From contig NZ_CP047045.1 of the NCBI RefSeq assembly GCF_009792355.1, positions 2,382,501 through 2,446,500 on the forward strand: a DNA stretch of 64,000 nucleotides, read 5' to 3'. The notes beneath the pieces were generated by a model. That model worked only from the letters and a program-made list of their open reading frames with translations, was not told the origin of the DNA and did no database searches. Shown here in pieces: positions 61,082 to 64,000 of this stretch. The position numbers and the translations under genes are program-made. The first letter of the stretch is position 1; every line of letters starts with the position of its first letter. The DNA comes from Terricaulis silvestris (GTDB lineage Bacteria > Pseudomonadota > Alphaproteobacteria > Caulobacterales > Aquidulcibacteraceae).

Positions 61082-62926
61082 ATGCAGGTGCGATTCTGGG
61101 GCACGCGCGGTTCGATCGCGACGCCAGGCCCGACCACAATCCGCTACGGCGGCAACACCTCATGCGTCGAGGTGCGCACGGATTCCGGCGCGATCATCTT
61201 GATCGATTGCGGAACGGGCGCGCACGCGCTCGGCCAAGCGCTGCAAGAGCAAGGCAAGGGCCGCACGGGCCACATCCTGATCTCGCACACGCACTGGGAT
61301 CACATTCAGGGCTTGCCGTTCTTCGCGCCGCTCTTCGTTGCCGGCAATGAGTGGCACGTTTATGGGCCGCGTGGGCTGAACCAATCGCTTCGCGAAGTGC
61401 TGGCCGGGCAGATGGAGTACGCCTACTTCCCGGTGGCGCTGAATGCGTTCGCGGCGACTGTGCACTATCATGAAGTGGTCGAAGGCGGGTTCTCGATCGG
61501 CGGGGCGCGCATCACGACGCAATATTTGAATCACCCTGCCCTCACGGTCGGCTACCGGATCGAGACGGATGGCGCGACTTTGGTCTATGCGTCCGATCAT
61601 GAGCCGCACAGCCACAGCGCCGGCGAAGGCCACACCGAGCCGCCCGAAGCTGGCGACGCGGCGCACGTTGAGTTCATCCGCGACGCCGATCTGCTGATAC
61701 ACGACGCGCAATACACGGCGGCCGAATATCCGGCCAAGATCGGCTGGGGCCATAGCACGATCGAGTACGTCATCGATATGGCTGCCGCCGCCAATGTGCG
61801 GCAGGTGGCGCTTTATCATCATGATCCTGGGCGCGGTGATGACGCTGTCGATCAGCTCATCAAGACGGCGCGGACGCGTGCGGACGATGCCGGCTCTCCG
61901 CTGCTCGTCACCGGCGCCGCCGAGGGCAGCGTCTATGAGTTGCGTGCGTTGGAAGCCAAGGAAAAGTTCGTCCCGTATCTGCCGTCGAGCTTGGTGTCGC
62001 CGACCACCACTGTCGACAACGAATTGGTGTTGATCACGGGCGTCGGCGCAGATGAGCTCGCGGTGCTGGCGGAGGCGGCCGAGGCTGACGGCATACCAAA
62101 TGTGTCGGCGTTGCAGATCGAAGATTTGAAGGCAGCGACGCGAAGCGCTATTCCCTCGCTCATCTTTGTTGGCGACGCGATTCCGGGCGTTGATCCGATC
62201 GCGCTCTGTCAGGAGTTGCGCGCACTGCAGGGCGAAGCGGCGCGCGAGATACCGATCATTGTTGTCACCGATCAGGCCGGCGTCGATGCGGAGCGCGGCG
62301 CAGCCGCTGGCGTCACCGACTGGCTGACGCGGCCCTACAGCGTGCAGTACGCGCGCTCGCGCATGCGCGCGTGGCTGATGCGCTCGATGTTGCGCTGGCG
62401 GAAGGCGATCCTGCCGCAAGACGAAGAAGCGCGTCTGGAAGCGGTGCATCGGCTCGGTTTGCTCGACACCGCCGCCGAAGAGCGTTTTGACCGGCACACC
62501 CGCATCGCCGCCGCGGCGCTCGACGCGCCGATTGCGCTGGTGACGTTGGTCGATCGCGACCGGCAATGGTTCAAGTCGCATCTGGGCTTCGACTTCAGCG
62601 AGACGCCGCGCGATATCGGATTTTGCTCGCACGCCATCCTCGAAGACGCGCCGCTCGTGGTGCCCGACGCGCTGCAGGACGATCGCTTCGCGGAGAACCC
62701 CGCCGTGGTGGGCGACCCGCGCGTGCGGTTCTATGCCGGCATCCCGCTGCGCGGCGATGATGGCAGCCGTGTCGGCGCGTTGTGCATCGTTGATCACAAG
62801 CCGCGCAATCTGAGCGCGGCTCAGATCGAGATGCTGCAGGACATAGCGCGGCTGGTGGAAGAAGAGCTGAAGCACCGGCCTGATGCGCCGGTGGCGTCGA
62901 TCGCGCGGGTTTCCATAACGACGTAG
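61082..62926 (+). CDS. MBL-fold hydrolase fused to pseudo-receiver and GAF domains
   Basis: A 614-residue soluble protein with three domains. Residues 1-300 are a metallo-beta-lactamase hydrolase with H69-x-H71-x-D73-H74 (ISHTHWDHIQG) and later LIHDAQYT and HH ligands; it resembles cyclic-nucleotide phosphodiesterase-type MBL proteins. Residues about 310-440 form a receiver-like domain that lacks the phospho-acceptor Asp in its usual place (LIFVGDAIPG, where LLDIMMPG is typical) and has TRP for TKP. Residues about 445-600 form a GAF domain (LLDTAAEERFDRHTRIAAAAL, IGFCSHAILE, FYAGIPLR). It probably joins ligand sensing with a hydrolase. Confidence 0.9.
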   Translation: MQVRFWGTRGSIATPGPTTIRYGGNTSCVEVRTDSGAIILIDCGTGAHALGQALQEQGKGRTGHILISHTHWDHIQGLPFFAPLFVAGNEWHVYGPRGLNQSLREVLAGQMEYAYFPVALNAFAATVHYHEVVEGGFSIGGARITTQYLNHPALTVGYRIETDGATLVYASDHEPHSHSAGEGHTEPPEAGDAAHVEFIRDADLLIHDAQYTAAEYPAKIGWGHSTIEYVIDMAAAANVRQVALYHHDPGRGDDAVDQLIKTARTRADDAGSPLLVTGAAEGSVYELRALEAKEKFVPYLPSSLVSPTTTVDNELVLITGVGADELAVLAEAAEADGIPNVSALQIEDLKAATRSAIPSLIFVGDAIPGVDPIALCQELRALQGEAAREIPIIVVTDQAGVDAERGAAAGVTDWLTRPYSVQYARSRMRAWLMRSMLRWRKAILPQDEEARLEAVHRLGLLDTAAEERFDRHTRIAAAALDAPIALVTLVDRDRQWFKSHLGFDFSETPRDIGFCSHAILEDAPLVVPDALQDDRFAENPAVVGDPRVRFYAGIPLRGDDGSRVGALCIVDHKPRNLSAAQIEMLQDIARLVEEELKHRPDAPVASIARVSITT

Positions 62927-62929
62927 CGG

Positions 62930-62985
62930 CCGGTCGCCCTCGGGCCACCTTCTCGCGCAACAGCGGGAGAAGGGACAACTTCAAC
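62930..62985. repeat. Intergenic palindromic repeat (short member)
   Basis: CCACCTTCTCGCGCAACAGCGGGAGAAGG has the CCTTCTCcc/GGGAGAAGG hairpin of the family at 16940 and 33117 and lies between a stop codon and the end of the convergent carboxylase gene. Confidence 0.6.
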
Positions 62986-62993
62986 GCTGGAGG

Positions 62994-64000
62994 CTAAGCC
63001 AGCTCAAGCATCACCTCGTCCGCCGCAACGGATGCGCCGGCGGCGACGTGGACTTTGCTGACCACACCGTCGCGTTCGGCGCGGATGATGTTTTGCATCT
63101 TCATGGCTTCGACGACGGCGACACCCTCGCCGGTTTTCACTTCTTGGCCGGCTTTGGCGTCGATCGAGATGACGAGGCCGGGCATCGGCGAGACGATCAG
63201 CTTCGAAGTGTCGGCTTTTTGTTTTTCCGGGATCTTCTTGAACAACTCGGCGCCGCGCGGGGTGGCGACGAGTGCGAGCGCGGTGACGCCGCGATGGCGC
63301 AATGTGTAGCCACCAGGGGCGGTTTTGATTTTCACCGAGAACGGCTGGCCGTCGAACTTGCCTTCGATGATGCGCGCGCCGGGGCGCGTCACAGTGTCGA
63401 TGCGGTGCTTCTTGCCGTCGATGGTGACGTCGGCGCCGGTTTCGTCGAGATCGACGTTAGTGAGGTGGTGGACTTTGTCGAGAATGACGGTCCAGGCGCG
63501 CTGCCAATCGCCCTTAAGCCCGCCATTGAGCTGACCGCTGACTTCTGTGGCGCGGCGCGCGGTGAAGGAGCGCGCGAGAGCGGCGGCGGCGATCAGGAGC
63601 TTGTGTTGCTTCGGCGTGGGCGCGACGCCTTCGAAGCCATTCGGAAAATGGTCCTTGATGTAGCCGGTGGTGAAATCGCCTTTGCGGAAATCCTTTTCCT
63701 CCATCACCGCGCCGAGGAACGGGATGTTGTCGGCGATGCCGTCGATGAGGAAATTGTCGAGGGCGGCGGCCTGGGCGTCGATGGCGGCGATGCGCGTTGG
63801 CGCGTGGGTGATGAGCTTGGCGATCATCGGATCGTAGAACATCGAAATTTCGTCGCCCTCGCGGACGCCGGTTTCGTTGCGCAGCATGACGTCGCCGGTT
63901 TTGCCTTCGGCGGGCGCTTGGTAGGCGCGGAGGCGGCCGATGCTGGGGAGAAAGTTGCGGTACGGGTCTTCGGCGTAGATGCGGCTCTCGATGGCCCAGC
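62994..64000 (-). CDS. pccA: Acyl-CoA (propionyl-CoA) carboxylase alpha subunit, C-terminal part
   Basis: About 335 codons of the gene are inside the window; it runs off the right edge. The visible part starts in the biotin carboxylase domain (AIESRIYAEDPYRNFLPS), goes through the carboxylase C-terminal domain (DEISMFYDPMIAKLITHAPTR), a BT-type linker domain, and ends in the biotin carboxyl carrier domain with the biotinylation motif VVEAMKMQNIIRAE. Such subunits make methylmalonyl-CoA from propionyl-CoA with a PccB partner; 3-methylcrotonyl- or acetyl-CoA carboxylases are the alternatives. The linker length supports propionyl-CoA carboxylase. Confidence 0.9.
   Translation of the reverse strand, partial: WAIESRIYAEDPYRNFLPSIGRLRAYQAPAEGKTGDVMLRNETGVREGDEISMFYDPMIAKLITHAPTRIAAIDAQAAALDNFLIDGIADNIPFLGAVMEEKDFRKGDFTTGYIKDHFPNGFEGVAPTPKQHKLLIAAAALARSFTARRATEVSGQLNGGLKGDWQRAWTVILDKVHHLTNVDLDETGADVTIDGKKHRIDTVTRPGARIIEGKFDGQPFSVKIKTAPGGYTLRHRGVTALALVATPRGAELFKKIPEKQKADTSKLIVSPMPGLVISIDAKAGQEVKTGEGVAVVEAMKMQNIIRAERDGVVSKVHVAAGASVAADEVMLELA

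Noticed and set aside
61160-62875. 571-codon open frame on the minus strand
   Set aside because: It is the exact antisense of the MBL-REC-GAF gene, whose domains are recognisable; composition is that of a shadow frame.

Overview
The window looks like chromosome from a high-G+C alphaproteobacterium, most likely Caulobacterales and near the Hyphomonadaceae (inference). Supporting signs are a cckA gene directly behind flagellar export genes fliQ-fliR-flhB, a full CtrA box (TTAA-N7-TTAA) between fliOP and flgBC-fliE, an alphaproteobacterial SOS box (GTTC-N7-GTTC) before recA, EcfG-type promoters (GGAAC-N16/17-CGTT), a DUF2336 protein and a TonB/ExbB/two-ExbD set. No phage, integrase, CRISPR array or rRNA operon is visible. 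One tRNA gene, tRNA-Leu(GAG), is present.

Layout. 1-2036: start of a cation/proton antiporter operon (mrpE, mrpF running off the edge) and a DUF2336 protein. 2089-7060: an MFS transporter, a small secreted protein and the exbB-exbD-exbD-tonB-tonB cluster. 7495-12190: BolA and glutaredoxin (Fe-S handling), an HtrA-like protease, a DUF502 protein, PPK2, PurU and ribosomal protein S4. 12345-21252: lipoprotein, a tandem pair of unknown paralogs, bacterioferritin plus Bfd, RimO, an esterase, a histidine kinase, small proteins and TrmJ. 21391-31059: a coupled icd operon, enoyl-CoA hydratase, alaS, recA and pirin. 31176-33262: aldo/keto reductase, lipoprotein and a DUF559 endonuclease next to an intergenic palindrome. 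33264-40729: cckA with flhB-fliR-fliQ, then fliOP and flgBC-fliE diverging from a CtrA-type site.

40756-42079 is a compact block of three small genes, each preceded by its own EcfG-type promoter, so it looks like part of the general stress regulon. 42639-44551 is a lower-G+C island with a beta-class DNA methyltransferase and a BglII-like restriction endonuclease gene interrupted by an apparent one-base frameshift. 44575-50080 holds metallohydrolase, small proteins and the isoprenoid genes dxs and ispA, separated by a DUF2855 gene. 50284-51414 encodes a stand-alone TIR-like domain protein with one membrane segment. 51467-55098: MgtE, a CsoR-type copper repressor with a palindromic operator, an outer-membrane-type copper-associated protein and DoxX. 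55169-55603: tRNA-Leu, a repeat and a GIY-YIG nuclease. 55701-62926: FliN-like protein, LipB, secreted esterase, YaiI, a rifampin ADP-ribosyltransferase (Arr) and an unusual MBL / pseudo-receiver / GAF fusion. The window ends inside the biotin-carrying alpha subunit of an acyl-CoA carboxylase.

Most of the window is ordinary housekeeping. The parts most worth a second look are the three-promoter stress block, the frameshifted restriction-modification island, the TIR membrane protein, the MBL-REC-GAF fusion, the 32-residue gene between the flagellar operons and the hairpin covering the ribosome binding site of a lysine-rich micro-protein.
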